Shown in pieces: positions 46,209 through 54,690 of a stretch of DNA of 64,000 nucleotides. A program made the position numbers and the translations under genes. The DNA comes from Microbacterium sp. Leaf151 (GTDB lineage: Bacteria > Actinomycetota > Actinomycetes > Actinomycetales > Microbacteriaceae): NCBI RefSeq assembly GCF_001424225.1, contig NZ_LMOR01000004.1, positions 894,485-958,484 on the forward strand, given 5' to 3'. Below the pieces are notes generated by a model. That model was not told the DNA's origin. It saw nothing but the letters and a program-made list of their open reading frames with translations, and did no database searches. Every line of letters begins with the position of its first letter. Within the stretch, counting starts at the first letter, position 1.

Positions 46209-47123
46209 TTAGCTCTTCACCGAGCCGGCCGTGAGGCCGCTGATGAAGAAGCGCTGGAAGAACAGGAAGAGCAGCAGCACGGGGATCGAGCCGAGGATGC
46301 TCATCGCCATGATCTGGTTCCACTCGTACGAGTGCTGTCCCATGAGCAACTGGATGCCGATCGGCACGGTGCGCATGTCGATGGTGCGCGTGAGGGTCAG
46401 CGCGAAGAGGAACTCGTTCCACGCGATCATGAACGTGTAGATGCCCACCGAAACGATCCCGGGGATCGAGATCGGCACGAGCACACGCCAGAGGGCGGTG
46501 AAGGAGCCGGCGCCGTCGACGCGGACGGCCTCGTCGAGCTCCTTGGGCAGGGTGTTGAAGTACCCGGTCATCATGATGATCGCGTAGGGCAGCGTGAACA
46601 CCATGTAGGTGAAGATGAGTCCCGGGTAGGTGTTGTAGAGCCCGAGCCCGACCATCAGGCCGAAGTACGGGATCAGCAGGGTGATCGGCGGCACGGCCTG
46701 GACGCTCACGATGATGACGTTGACGATGCGCTTGCCGCGGAACTCGAAGCGGCTGAAGGCGTACGCGGCTTGGATCGCGACGAGCAGCGTCAGGATCGTG
46801 ACCGCTCCCGCCACCACGTAGCTGTTGATGAAGAAGCGCACGGTCTCGGGGTTGGTGAAGATCGAGATGTAGGCGTAGAACGAGAAGGTCTCGGTGACCA
46901 GCCGCGGGGGAAGCTCGAAGATCTGCGTGTTCGACTTGAACGAGCTCGACAGCATCCAGAGCACGGGGCCGGCGGCGAAGACCGCGCCGAGGACGAGGCC
47001 GAGGAAGACGCCTGTCTGGGCGACGCGGCGTCGCGTGGCGGTGCGGGGTCGCGTGGCGGTGCGGGTGGGGCGCTGACGCGCGGGGCTGGTGGCGCGCTGA
47101 CGCGCGGGGGTGGTCAGGGCCAT
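46209..47123 (-). CDS. Carbohydrate ABC transporter permease (MalG/LacG type)
   Basis: The 304-aa protein has a basic N-terminus, six spans and the EAA loop (ELDEAVRVDGAGSFTALWRVLVP) that contacts the ATPase. It belongs to the MalG/LacG class. Its ATG is one base after the upstream permease stop, so the two are translationally coupled. Together with the partner permease and binding protein it forms a sugar importer. No ATPase gene is in the cluster. Confidence 0.94.
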   Translation of the reverse strand: MALTTPARQRATSPARQRPTRTATRPRTATRRRVAQTGVFLGLVLGAVFAAGPVLWMLSSSFKSNTQIFELPPRLVTETFSFYAYISIFTNPETVRFFINSYVVAGAVTILTLLVAIQAAYAFSRFEFRGKRIVNVIIVSVQAVPPITLLIPYFGLMVGLGLYNTYPGLIFTYMVFTLPYAIIMMTGYFNTLPKELDEAVRVDGAGSFTALWRVLVPISIPGIVSVGIYTFMIAWNEFLFALTLTRTIDMRTVPIGIQLLMGQHSYEWNQIMAMSILGSIPVLLLFLFFQRFFISGLTAGSVKS

Positions 47124-47124
47124 G

Positions 47125-48054
47125 TCAGTCCCTCGCCTTCTGCTGGCGGACGTAGAGCACCGCGATGATCATCGACAACGCCAGGACCAGCACCGCCGAG
47201 GTGGAGGCCATCGAGAAGTCGTACTTCGCGAATGCGAGCTTGTAGGTGTAGGTGCTGAGCATCTCGGTGACGTCGATCGGACCGCCGCCCGTGGTCAGCC
47301 AGATGAGGGCGAACTGCTGTGACGTCCAGATGAGGTCGAGCAGCACGAGGCTGACGATGATCGGCCGGAGCTGCGGGATGGTGACGTTCCAGAAGCGCTG
47401 CGCCGGGCTGGCGCCGTCGACGGTCGCCGCCTCGTACAGGTCGCTCGGGATGCCCTGGAGACCCGCGAGCAGGCTCACCATGAAGAAGGGGTATCCGGCC
47501 CAGATGTTGATGAATGTCACGGTGCCGAGCGCGAGCGACGGAGAGGCGAGCCACTCGATGTCGGTGTTGAGCAGGAAGTTCACGATGCCGTTCGGGGCGA
47601 GCAGCATGCGCCACAGCACCGCGATCACAGCGACGGTGAACAGCCACGGCAGCACGTAGAGGCCGCGGAAGATCGCTCGGGGGATCGCGCCGATCAGTCG
47701 GCTGTTCAGAAGCATGGCGAACGTCAAACCCAGCACGAGGTGGGCGGCGACGCTGGTGAGAGTGAAGAAGAGGGTGTTGCCGGTCGCCTTCCAGAAGCCC
47801 GGGTCGGTGAGGATCGCGACGTAGTTGGCGACGCCCAGGACCTCGGGGCTCTTGTTCAGGATGACGTTGTCCTGGAACGAGTAGCCCATCACCATCACGA
47901 TCGGGACGATCATGAGGACGAGCAGAAGGATCAGGGTCGGGGAGAGGAACGCGTAAGCCTCGCCGGCCTTGCGGAGCTGGCGGGTGCGGCGCGAGAGCGG
48001 TCGTCCGGTGACGATCACCTCGGTGTCGGGGGGTGTGAGGGTGCGCATGGTCAT
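47125..48054 (-). CDS. Carbohydrate ABC transporter permease (MalF/LacF type)
   Basis: The 309-aa protein has six spans and the EAA loop (DLYEAATVDGASPAQRFWNVTIP). It is the MalF/UgpA-type partner of the downstream permease. Start candidates are ATG at 48052-48054 and 48046-48048. A hairpin between it and the binding protein gene upstream likely raises the binding protein dosage. Confidence 0.94.
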   Translation of the reverse strand: MTMRTLTPPDTEVIVTGRPLSRRTRQLRKAGEAYAFLSPTLILLLVLMIVPIVMVMGYSFQDNVILNKSPEVLGVANYVAILTDPGFWKATGNTLFFTLTSVAAHLVLGLTFAMLLNSRLIGAIPRAIFRGLYVLPWLFTVAVIAVLWRMLLAPNGIVNFLLNTDIEWLASPSLALGTVTFINIWAGYPFFMVSLLAGLQGIPSDLYEAATVDGASPAQRFWNVTIPQLRPIIVSLVLLDLIWTSQQFALIWLTTGGGPIDVTEMLSTYTYKLAFAKYDFSMASTSAVLVLALSMIIAVLYVRQQKARD

Positions 48055-48075
48055 GGTGTGCGGCTTTCGATGAGC

Positions 48076-48110
48076 GGGATGCCGCACCGCGGGGGGCGAT
48101 GCGGCATCCC
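48076..48110. promoter_or_regulatory. Intercistronic hairpin after the binding-protein gene
   Basis: GGGATGCCGCA (48076-48086) and TGCGGCATCCC (48100-48110) form a perfect 11-bp stem. It lies between the binding protein stop (48125) and the permease start (48054). Such hairpins often cause partial termination or stabilise upstream mRNA, giving more binding protein than permease. Confidence 0.5.
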
Positions 48111-48124
48111 GGATCAGCGTCGGA

Positions 48125-49420
48125 TCAGAACTCCGACGTCCATTCGTCCTGCGTCTTGGTGAGCGCGTCGCTCATCGACTGCTGACCGTCCAGCGCCGAC
48201 TGGAACTGCGTGCCGAACTGGCGCATGAGCTCCTCGGCGACGGGCAGACCCGTGAACTCGTTCGCGGGGTATCCGTCCTTGTAGATCTCGAACGCCGTCT
48301 TGAACAGCTCGTCGTCCTCGACGAAGGTCGGCACACTCTCGGTGTTGCCCGGGAAGGCCTTGGCCATCGTCGACAGCTCGCTGTTGACGTCCGTGCCCAT
48401 GAGGAACTGCACCAGCTTGAAGGCGGCATCCTTGTGCTCGGAGTTCTCGGCGACGCCGATGCCCCACGAGGCGTAGGGGATGCCGCGTTCACCCGAGAAG
48501 CCGTCCTCGGCCGGGATCGCCGAGATGGAGAAGGTGAGGTCGGGGTTGGACTCGCGGATGAGGTTGATGTGCGCGAGCGAGTCGATCATCATGCCCACGC
48601 GGCCGTTGGTGAACTCCTCGACCTTGTCCTGCTCCTTCATGGTGAAGGATCCGGGAGCGATGACCCCGTCGGCCCAGAGCTGCTGGATGTAGTCGGTCGC
48701 GTCGGAGACGTCGGAGTTCGTCAGGTCGGGCTGGCCGTCCTTCAGCATGGAGCCGCCGGAGGCCCAGACCCACGACATGACGTCGTTCTGCACGCCGTTG
48801 GGCGCCTCGAGCGAGAGGGGGAGCACCCATCCCGACACGTCGCCGCCGAGAGCCGTGATCTTCTTGGCGGCGTCCGCGAACTCGCTGCGGGTCGAGGGCG
48901 GAGCAGTGACACCCGCCTGCGCGAGCAGACCGTCGTTGGTGAACATCGGGTAGACGAAGTTGACGACCGGGATCATGTAGGTGCTGTCGTCGACCTTGAT
49001 CTGGCTGGCGAGCTGGCTGTCGTCGTACCCTGCCTCGCTCATGAGCTGCGTCAGGTCGGCGATCACGCCCTGCTTCGCGAAGTCGCTCACCCAGGCGCCG
49101 TCGAGACCGACGACGTCGGGCATGGTGCCGGAGGCCGCGCCGGCGAAGAGCTGCTCCTTGGTCGAGGCGTACGGGCCGCTGACCAGATCGACCTTGATGC
49201 CGGGGTTCTCCTGCTCGAACTGGTCCATGAGACCGCGGAACTCGCCGTCACCGAGCTCGGGCTCCCACCACTGGGCGAATTCGATCGTGACGTCTCCTCC
49301 GCCGTCGGCGGTTCCGGTGCTGTTCGACGAGCACCCCGCCATCGCCAGGAGGGTCGTGGCCGCTGCTGCGACACCGACGAGCTTGATGGCGTTCCGACGC
49401 CGGCGCCCGCTGTTGTCCAT
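48125..49420 (-). CDS. Sugar ABC transporter substrate-binding lipoprotein
   Basis: The 431-aa protein has a lipoprotein signal (basic N-terminus, hydrophobic core, LLAMAGC lipobox with Cys at about 29), then an extracellular solute-binding family 1 fold (VTIEFAQWWEPELG, FAGAASGTMPDVVGLDGAWV, VNFVYPMFTNDGLLAQAG). It captures a sugar outside the membrane for the two permeases. The start has GAGGAGA eight bases upstream. The sugar is unknown; the aldolase and kinase suggest a hexose or its derivative. Confidence 0.94.
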   Translation of the reverse strand: MDNSGRRRRNAIKLVGVAAAATTLLAMAGCSSNSTGTADGGGDVTIEFAQWWEPELGDGEFRGLMDQFEQENPGIKVDLVSGPYASTKEQLFAGAASGTMPDVVGLDGAWVSDFAKQGVIADLTQLMSEAGYDDSQLASQIKVDDSTYMIPVVNFVYPMFTNDGLLAQAGVTAPPSTRSEFADAAKKITALGGDVSGWVLPLSLEAPNGVQNDVMSWVWASGGSMLKDGQPDLTNSDVSDATDYIQQLWADGVIAPGSFTMKEQDKVEEFTNGRVGMMIDSLAHINLIRESNPDLTFSISAIPAEDGFSGERGIPYASWGIGVAENSEHKDAAFKLVQFLMGTDVNSELSTMAKAFPGNTESVPTFVEDDELFKTAFEIYKDGYPANEFTGLPVAEELMRQFGTQFQSALDGQQSMSDALTKTQDEWTSEF

Positions 49421-49451
49421 CGTTTCTCCTCGTTGAGATATGCACTGTTTC

Positions 49452-49504
49452 GCGCTCTTCTGCGCGTTCTTGCTGCTTTAAGCATGAGTATGCGCTCTTC
49501 TGCG
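49452..49504. promoter_or_regulatory. Direct-repeat operator candidate between binding protein and DeoR genes
   Basis: GCGCTCTTCTGCG occurs at 49452-49464 and again at 49492-49504, exactly 40 bases apart (about four helical turns), within a 233-base divergent gap. Further T/G-rich words (GTTTTGCTGCTG, GCTGTTTTTGCGG) follow towards the regulator. DeoR-type repressors often bind repeated sites and loop DNA, so these are operator candidates. Confidence 0.5.
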
Positions 49505-49653
49505 GGAGCGGTCAAGCGCTCGATGCAGATTCGTGACTATTGCGGCACCGGACTGCGCGTGAGGCGGCAGAATCCGCCGTTTTGCTGCTGTTACGTGCTG
49601 TTTTTGCGGAATTCATGCGGCTTCCCGTGCCGCTCTGTGCTAGAGATGACGGC

Positions 49654-50460
49654 ATGGACGCAGCCGCAGTGACGACGAAGAGGCGCTTGCCGGCGGGGAG
49701 GAAGGCCGAGCTCGCCGCATACGTCGCCGAATCAGGGCAGGTCACGGTCGTCGATCTCGCCTCGCACTTCGGTGTCTCGATCGACACCGTGCGCCGTGAC
49801 CTCGATCAACTGGACCGTGAGGGCATCGTCGTGCGCACGCACGGAGGTGCGGTGAGTGCGATGTCGGTGCCCGGCCGCGACCGGGGTCTCGACGTCCGTC
49901 TGCAGATGCAGATCTCCGAGAAGGAACGCATCGCCGCCCTGGCCGTCGACCTCGTCGAAGACGGCTCCGTCCTGATGCTCAACGCCGGAACGACGACCCT
50001 CGCCGTCGCCCGCGCGCTGCGCAACCATCGCAACCTGACGATCGCGACGAACAACCTGCGCATCCCCGCGGAGATCTCCCCCAGCGTCTTTCGCGACCTC
50101 TTCATCTTCGGCGGCGCCGTTCGCACCATCACGCAGGCCACGACCGGCCCGGTCACCCTCGCGATGACCTCGAACACCACCGAGTTCGACATCCGCTGCG
50201 ACTACGCGCTCATCGCCGTCGGCGCGGTCGATGCATCGGGGTACTCCACGAGCAATCTCGGCGACGCCACGATGATGAGCGAGATGATCCAGCGCGCCGA
50301 TCGCACCGTCATCCTGGCCGACTCGAGCAAACTCGACCGCCGACTGTTCGCGCAGGTGACTCCGCTCGAGAGGGCCGACTACCTCGTCACCGACGCCCCG
50401 CCGTCCCCCGACCTCTCCGCCGCCTTGTCGGAGGCGGGGGTGACGGTACTCACGCCCTAG
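49654..50460 (+). CDS. DeoR/GlpR-family transcriptional regulator
   Basis: The 268-aa regulator has an N-terminal DeoR helix-turn-helix (QVTVVDLASHFGVSIDTVRRDLDQLDREG) and a C-terminal sugar-phosphate sensing domain (MLNAGTTTLAVARAL, IFGGAVR, ADSSKLDRRLFAQV). DeoR regulators repress sugar loci until a phosphorylated intermediate binds. It is divergent from the transporter operon, its expected target. The ATG at 49654 gives a normal-length domain; the frame is open further upstream, but that stretch is unconserved. Confidence 0.92.
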   Translation: MDAAAVTTKRRLPAGRKAELAAYVAESGQVTVVDLASHFGVSIDTVRRDLDQLDREGIVVRTHGGAVSAMSVPGRDRGLDVRLQMQISEKERIAALAVDLVEDGSVLMLNAGTTTLAVARALRNHRNLTIATNNLRIPAEISPSVFRDLFIFGGAVRTITQATTGPVTLAMTSNTTEFDIRCDYALIAVGAVDASGYSTSNLGDATMMSEMIQRADRTVILADSSKLDRRLFAQVTPLERADYLVTDAPPSPDLSAALSEAGVTVLTP

Positions 50461-50535
50461 CGAGTGGGCCCGAGAATCAGAGGGGACGTCGCACGTCGCG
50501 AATCGACGCGGGGTCTCGTCCGGGTCTCGACGACG

Positions 50536-50580
50536 GAACGGCCCCGATCCGACGAAAGGGTCGTCGGACCGGAGCCGTTC
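50536..50580. terminator. Strong bidirectional terminator
   Basis: A 20-bp stem (50536-50555 with 50561-50580) has only two non-Watson-Crick positions, both G-U compatible in one orientation, and a five-base loop. It lies between the convergent deoR-like and RCC1-protein genes. There is no long T-run. Confidence 0.8.
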
Positions 50581-50599
50581 GATGTCGGTCAGTGCGCGA

Positions 50600-53488
50600 T
50601 CACTCCGTGATCAGGTACAGCGCACGGAAGGTGTGCCAGTTGTGCAACGAAGCACGGATCTTCGTCACCGGTCGACCCGGAGTCACGAATCGCGGCGTCG
50701 TGGTGTAGCCGATTCCATCCAGTCCCGTCTTCCCCCAGGCGGCCACGCGTCCGTCGTCGAGCAGCGCATATGCGGCTCCGATGGAGCCGGCGATCTCCTT
50801 GACTCCGCTGAGGTTCGCGACCTGACCGGGATAGTGACGGTCGTTCGTCGTGCCGTCACCGAGCTGGCCGGCCAGGTTCGAACCCCAGGTCCAGACCGTC
50901 CCGTCGTTCTTCAGCGCCATTCCGTTGTAGCTCAGCCAGTCGTCTCCGTTGCACCCCGACAACTGCTTGACGTTCGTCAGTGCGCTGATCTGCAGCGGTG
51001 TGTTCGAGAAGGTGGTCGTTCCGTCGCAGAGCTGCCCATTCTGGTTGCTCCCCCACGCCCACACGGTGCCGTCGCCCTTCAACATCAGCCCACCGTCCAT
51101 TCCCGACGCCATCTGCACGACATTGGACATCCCCGGTATCGGTTGAGGCGTTCCGCGCGTGACGTCCGTTCCGTCGCCGGTGCGGCCTCCGGTTCCCCAC
51201 GCCCACGCCTGACCATCCGCCGTGAGGGCGAACACCGCGCGCGCTACGGTGCTGGCGATCTTCACGACGCCGGAGATGCCGTCGACCTTCATCGGCGTGG
51301 GCCAGTTCGAGGACCATTTCGAGGAGTCGGCCTGCCCGAGCTGACCTTCGAGACCCCCACCCCAGGCATAGACGTCACCGGAGCGCGTCAGAGCGACGCA
51401 CCCCTCGAGCGTGGTCGTCACGTCGACGATGTCGGAGAGACCCGGCACAATGCCCCAGACGTATCTGTTGGTGAAGGTTCCATCGCCGAGAGCGCCCGTG
51501 AAGTTTCCGCCCGTCGTCCAGACCGTCCCGTCCTGGAGCAGAGCGATCGCCCAGGCGCCCGATGAGCTGAGGTCGACGACGGGCGACGGGAACACGGGAG
51601 AGGTCTGGCGAGGCACCCATTCGGTCGTTCCGCTAGTACCGACACCGAGGATGCCGAAGTAGTTGCTCGCCGCGACGATCATGTTGGCTCCCAACACGGT
51701 GACCGAATCGGACGCCTCGCTCGCATCGTCTGCGACGGTGACGCGGACGGAGTCGCCGGGCATGGTCCATGCATCGGGGGTGACCGTGGTCGCGAACTCA
51801 CCGTTCGCATCCGTCGACCCGCTCGCTGCACCCACAACGGCGCCCCGCGTCGCCGCCAGGGTCAGCGCGACGCCGGCCACGGGCACGCGTGCGGAGTTCG
51901 ATGCCTTCGCCGTCACAGCGGACGCCGAACCCGCCGTCACCGTGGCATCGGCGACGTCGACGGACAGAACGGCCTGGCCGGTGATGAGGTACAGGCCGTG
52001 GAAGCCGTACTTGTTGTGCTGCGAGGCGCGGATCTTCGCTACGGGGCGTGCCGGCGTGACATATCCGGGAGTGGATGTGGTGCCGACGCCGTTCAGGAAT
52101 GTCTCCCCCCATGCGGCGACCCGATTGTCTGACAGGAGCGCGAATCCCGACGTGATGGAACCGGTGATCTGGGTCGCCGTACTGATGTTCAGAACCTGCA
52201 CCGGAGTGTTCCGGTCGACCTTGGTGCCGTCACCGAGTTGACCGAGGTTGTTCTCGCCCCACGCCCACACGGTGCCGTCCGACTTCATCGCGTACCCGCT
52301 GCCGAATCCGAAGTCCGACCCCGGACCTCCCGAGATCTGCGTGACGCCCGACAGGCCCGGAATCTGAACCGGCGTCGCGCGCGCGGTCGTCGTGCCGTCG
52401 CACAACTGGCCCTTGTCGTTGTTGCCCCACGCCCACACCGTCCCGTCGCTCTTCAGCGCCAACCCTCCGCCGCCGAATCCGGACCCGAGCTGCACCACAT
52501 CGGTCAACCCGGCGATCGTCGCCGCCGACCCCCGCGGGTTCCCGTCGCCGTCACCACGCTGGAATCCCGCCCCAGCACCCCACGACTTCACCGTCCCGTC
52601 CGACATGAGCGCGAACACCGCGCGCAGCGAGGTCGAGGCCAGTTGCGTGGCCCCGGGCAGCGACTTCACCTTCTGAGGGGTGGGCCACCGCGACCCCCAC
52701 TTCGACGGATCCTCCTGTCCCAACTGCGCATTCATGCCATCGCCCCATGCCCACACGTCCCCGTTCGAGGTCAGAGCATGCGACGCCCCCAGCGTCGTGG
52801 TCACCGAGATGACATCCGACAGCCCCGGCACGATTCCCCAGACGAACCGATTCGTGAACGTCCCATCTCCCAATGAACCGTCACCATTCGATCCCGTGGA
52901 CCACACCGTCCCGTCCGCCAGCAACGCCAGCGCATGCGTCCCCGCCGCGCTGATCTCCACCACCGGCGACGAGAACTTCAAAGACGTCTGCACCAACTCC
53001 GTCTGAGAGTTCCCGGACGAGCCGATACCCAACTGACCCGTGTAGTTGCTCGAACCCACCAGCATGTTCGCCCCGACCACCGTCGCCGAACCGGACTCGG
53101 AGAGGTTGTGCGACAGAGCCGTGACGGTGGTCGCCGATCCCGGCGTCGCCCACGGGCGACCGAGATCGAGCGTCTCGGTGACCTCCCCCGAGCCGTCAGT
53201 CGTTCCGGTCGCGCTCCGGGTCCCGAGCGTCAGCGTGATCGGCTGCCCCGCGGCGGGAGCGCCGGCCTGGGTGGTGAGCACGCCGGTCACCGCGGTGCCG
53301 CCGGATGCCACGGCGGTCGTCATCGGGACGAGGCTGAGCCTGTACCGCGAGTTCGACGCGGCGAGCGCCGGCGTCGAGGTCGTGAGCAGGATAGCGGGAA
53401 CGCTCCACAGGGAAGCGCCCACCACCGTGCGACGGGAGAGCCCACCGCCGCCCGTCGGTGGCTCGATGATCGTTTCGTTTTCCAGCAT
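50600..53488 (-). CDS. Exported double RCC1 beta-propeller protein with Ig-like domains
   Basis: The 962-aa protein starts with a Tat-type signal (LSRRTVVGAS, hydrophobic stretch, cleavage near PALAAS, about residue 45). It then has two copies of one module: an Ig-like domain (about 100 aa) followed by seven RCC1-type blades (repeats such as DGTVWAWGNNDKGQL), each module ending in LYLIT. The copies share GANM, SNY, GDGTFTNR and VWGIVPGLSD segments, so it arose by internal duplication. No cell-wall anchor is seen, so it is likely secreted. RCC1 propellers are binding platforms; the ligand is unknown. GAGAGGA precedes the ATG. Confidence 0.85.
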   Translation of the reverse strand: MLENETIIEPPTGGGGLSRRTVVGASLWSVPAILLTTSTPALAASNSRYRLSLVPMTTAVASGGTAVTGVLTTQAGAPAAGQPITLTLGTRSATGTTDGSGEVTETLDLGRPWATPGSATTVTALSHNLSESGSATVVGANMLVGSSNYTGQLGIGSSGNSQTELVQTSLKFSSPVVEISAAGTHALALLADGTVWSTGSNGDGSLGDGTFTNRFVWGIVPGLSDVISVTTTLGASHALTSNGDVWAWGDGMNAQLGQEDPSKWGSRWPTPQKVKSLPGATQLASTSLRAVFALMSDGTVKSWGAGAGFQRGDGDGNPRGSAATIAGLTDVVQLGSGFGGGGLALKSDGTVWAWGNNDKGQLCDGTTTARATPVQIPGLSGVTQISGGPGSDFGFGSGYAMKSDGTVWAWGENNLGQLGDGTKVDRNTPVQVLNISTATQITGSITSGFALLSDNRVAAWGETFLNGVGTTSTPGYVTPARPVAKIRASQHNKYGFHGLYLITGQAVLSVDVADATVTAGSASAVTAKASNSARVPVAGVALTLAATRGAVVGAASGSTDANGEFATTVTPDAWTMPGDSVRVTVADDASEASDSVTVLGANMIVAASNYFGILGVGTSGTTEWVPRQTSPVFPSPVVDLSSSGAWAIALLQDGTVWTTGGNFTGALGDGTFTNRYVWGIVPGLSDIVDVTTTLEGCVALTRSGDVYAWGGGLEGQLGQADSSKWSSNWPTPMKVDGISGVVKIASTVARAVFALTADGQAWAWGTGGRTGDGTDVTRGTPQPIPGMSNVVQMASGMDGGLMLKGDGTVWAWGSNQNGQLCDGTTTFSNTPLQISALTNVKQLSGCNGDDWLSYNGMALKNDGTVWTWGSNLAGQLGDGTTNDRHYPGQVANLSGVKEIAGSIGAAYALLDDGRVAAWGKTGLDGIGYTTTPRFVTPGRPVTKIRASLHNWHTFRALYLITE

Positions 53489-53691
53489 GTCGTTTCCTCT
53501 CGCGCGAATCGGCACCCGCGCTCCATCCTGCGAGCGCGGTCTCCTTGTCACGGCCCCGCGGAGGCAAGATGCGTCTTTCGCGTGTCGATACGTCCGATGT
53601 GCGTCGGCCCGGGTGAGCGGTCGGGTCACAAACGCGCGGCCAGATGCGAAGACCCCCGCGGAGGTGATCGCGCGCATGCCACGATCGCCGG

Positions 53692-54657
53692 ATGCCACGC
53701 GACGACGACCTCGACGAGTCCGCACGCCCGGGCATCGGACGTGTGCGGGTGTTCTCGGGCGAGGGAGCGACCGCGACGCATTGGTACCGACGGCGAGGCT
53801 GGGTGGCATCGGCCGCGGGTGGCGCGACCGCACTCCGCTTCGAGTCTCGCGAGATGCGACTGGACGACATCGTCATCCGCTCCCTCGCGAGCACGCCTGT
53901 GACCATGACGTCGTCACGGGCGGCGACGGCGTCCCCGCGCCGACGGATCCTCCTCACCGGCTCGGACGAGGCCACCGTGCTGGCGCCGACGCGCATGAGT
54001 CTCGATGTCCCCTCCGCCATCGTCCTTCCGACCGATGGGGCCTTCAGCGTGCGATGGTCCTCACCCGTCCAGCTTGTCGAAGTCGAACTCGCACCGAAGG
54101 GAGTGGAGTGGCCCCATCGGCTCTCCATCGCGCCCGCTCGCGCGGCGGCGATCGCGGCGCGTTCTCTGGCCCTCTCCCTGCTCGCGACCACGCGGGAGAT
54201 CCGCGCGACCGAGATCGGTCACCTGAGCCTCGCCGTGGAGTTCGCGGCGACGGGTGCGGGGACGGACGCCGCGGGTGCACCGGTGTCGTTGTCTCTCGTC
54301 CACGATGCGGAGCGCCTCATCCGTCGCAATGCTCACGACCCCACGTTCTCGGTCGATGCGCTGGCGCGCATGTTACGGGTGAGTCGCCGCCATCTGACCC
54401 GCGCCCTCTCTCACACGGGAGCGTCGCCGCGCGAACGCATCCGCGACGCACGGATCGCGCTTGCCCGGGCCGCTGTCCGGGTCAACGGCGAGCGGGTGCT
54501 ACGCGACGACACACGTGCTCGTGCCGTGGGCTTCGCTTCTGCCCGCGCTCTGCGCGAGACGCTGGCACGGATGGAGAATGCCCTGCCGAACGGCGCGAGG
54601 TGCCCCGACGAGGAGCGAGGTGAAACGTGGGCGACCTCCCACCCCGTCCGCAGATGA
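53692..54657 (+). CDS. AraC-family transcriptional regulator
   Basis: The 321-aa protein has an N-terminal cupin-like effector region (RVFSGEGATATHWYRR onward) and a C-terminal AraC double helix-turn-helix (about 200-285: FSVDALARMLRVSRRHLTRALSHTGASPRERIRDARI). The second half of the DNA-binding domain is degenerate compared with classical AraC. It is divergent from the exported RCC1 protein with a 203-base gap and is a plausible regulator of it. Start at ATG with CACGAT six bases upstream. Confidence 0.82.
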   Translation: MPRDDDLDESARPGIGRVRVFSGEGATATHWYRRRGWVASAAGGATALRFESREMRLDDIVIRSLASTPVTMTSSRAATASPRRRILLTGSDEATVLAPTRMSLDVPSAIVLPTDGAFSVRWSSPVQLVEVELAPKGVEWPHRLSIAPARAAAIAARSLALSLLATTREIRATEIGHLSLAVEFAATGAGTDAAGAPVSLSLVHDAERLIRRNAHDPTFSVDALARMLRVSRRHLTRALSHTGASPRERIRDARIALARAAVRVNGERVLRDDTRARAVGFASARALRETLARMENALPNGARCPDEERGETWATSHPVRR

Positions 54658-54690
54658 CCCGCACGGTCTCGGCAGGGCACGAGGCCGGCC

